Shown: one piece after another, positions 63,503-64,000 of the stretch
Layout: each line of letters starts with the position of its first letter
How positions within the stretch are numbered: position 1 is the stretch's first letter
Assembly: GCA_050248275.1 (NCBI GenBank)
Contig: JBFWSR010000008.1
Location: 62,001 to 126,000, forward strand
Direction of reading: 5' to 3'
Source of the DNA: CAILZL01 sp050248275
Lineage (GTDB): Bacteria; Pseudomonadota; Gammaproteobacteria; Steroidobacterales; Steroidobacteraceae
Length of the DNA stretch: 64,000 nucleotides
Notes under the pieces: model-generated
The model's input: the letters and a program-made list of their open reading frames with translations, nothing else
Databases searched by the model: none
Told to the model about the DNA's origin: nothing
Program-made: the position numbers and the translations under genes

Positions 63503-64000
63503 GAACCTATCTCAAATTCGTTCGCGATGCATAAACATGTAAAATCATGAATATGTTGAAGCTAAGCGATGAGCACTGGAATCGGATTCGAGAACACTTT
63601 CCCGAAGAAAGTCCCGAAGCCGGACGACCTGGTCCGAAACCGATTGCCTCGCGCAAGGTACTGGAAGGCGTGCTGTGGATTCTGAACACCGGTGCGCAAT
63701 GGCACATGCTGCCGCAGTGTTATCCCAACTACAAAACGGTTCACCGCCGCTTTCAACAATGGTGCCGCTGCGAGGTGTTGCGCGACGTTCTGACCCATTT
63801 GGCAAACGCGCTGCGCGAGCAAGGAGCGATTGACGAGCGTGAGAGTTTTATCGATGCGACGTTTGCTTCGGCCAAAGGTGGCGGCGATGAAATCGGCAAG
63901 ACCAAGCGCGGAAAGGGCGTCAAAATCATGGCGATAGTGGATCGTCATGGATTGCCATTGGCAGTGAGCACGCATGCGGCGAACCACCATGAAGTAACGC
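63503..64000 (+). mobile_element. IS5-family insertion sequence, left part
   Basis: The element appears to begin at about 63503 (GAACCTATCTCAAATTCG), the likely left inverted repeat, next to a TA within CTAG, and contains the transposase gene from 63547. It continues beyond the window, so the right end and the target duplication cannot be checked. Confidence 0.7.
63547..64000 (+). CDS. IS5-family transposase, 5' part (runs off the window)
   Basis: From the ATG at 63547 the frame stays open to the end. The product begins LSDEHWNRIREHFPEE and has RKVLEGVLWILNTGAQWHMLPQ, FQQWCR, then FIDATFASAKGGG and KGVKIMAIVDRHGLPLA. These match the N-terminal domain and first part of the DDE domain of IS5-type (IS427-like) transposases, with the first catalytic Asp in IDATFA. 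Related elements sometimes split the gene in two frames. Confidence 0.9.
   Translation, partial: MNMLKLSDEHWNRIREHFPEESPEAGRPGPKPIASRKVLEGVLWILNTGAQWHMLPQCYPNYKTVHRRFQQWCRCEVLRDVLTHLANALREQGAIDERESFIDATFASAKGGGDEIGKTKRGKGVKIMAIVDRHGLPLAVSTHAANHHEVT

Overview
The window is GC-rich, gene-dense chromosomal DNA from a gammaproteobacterium outside the Enterobacterales. Four features suggest this. Gene order pilT-pilU / yggS-proC-yggT-yggU-DUF4426 resembles Pseudomonas. The class II ribonucleotide reductase is split into two genes (NrdJa/NrdJb), also as in Pseudomonas. There is a multifunctional Cca with an HD domain, and tsaD is divergent from rpsU-yqeY-dnaG-rpoD. The exact order or family cannot be fixed from sequence reading alone.

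Layout. 0-11 kb: end of an MscS channel gene, arfB, an AraC-HTH/DNA-methyltransferase fusion, a coiled-coil protein, fbp, an M15 peptidase, a PAS-GGDEF-EAL protein, an ABC-F ATPase, a DnaQ-like exonuclease and a pirin. 11-24.5 kb: glnE, yqgE-ruvX, pyrB-pyrK, three tandem PilT-type ATPases, then yggS-proC-yggT-yggU, a DUF4426 lipoprotein and an HU-like protein. 24.5-34.5 kb: htpG with a recognisable sigma-32 promoter, an orphan ParA, ppnN, an L,D-transpeptidase and a LysM lytic transglycosylase in an envelope operon, and a nuclease-like protein. 34.5-39.3 kb: a RAYT transposase with REP-like hairpins, and nrdJa/nrdJb with a REP-like pair between them and NrdR-box-like and DnaA-box-like sites upstream. 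39.3-48 kb: a DegQ protease, a metallopeptidase lipoprotein, cca, MidA-like methyltransferase, folM, and the tsaD-folB-folK operon. 47.6-53 kb: rpsU-yqeY-dnaG-rpoD and a 3-methyladenine glycosylase. 53-63 kb: sthA, a nitronate monooxygenase, an M13 peptidase, an OPT transporter, yciH-rluF and a VIT1-type transporter. 63-64 kb: a broken dps gene next to the left end of an IS5-family element that runs off the window.

Most genes are housekeeping: translation and replication start, nucleotide and folate synthesis, cell-envelope maintenance and twitching motility. I did not find a clear new multi-gene system. The points most worth a second look are the triple retraction-ATPase cluster, pyrK beside pyrB without pyrD or pyrC, the regulatory region of the split class II reductase, the RAYT/REP unit, the IS5-associated decay of dps, and two very small membrane-peptide genes (46 and 24 codons) with good ribosome binding sites. 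No tRNA, rRNA or CRISPR array was seen.
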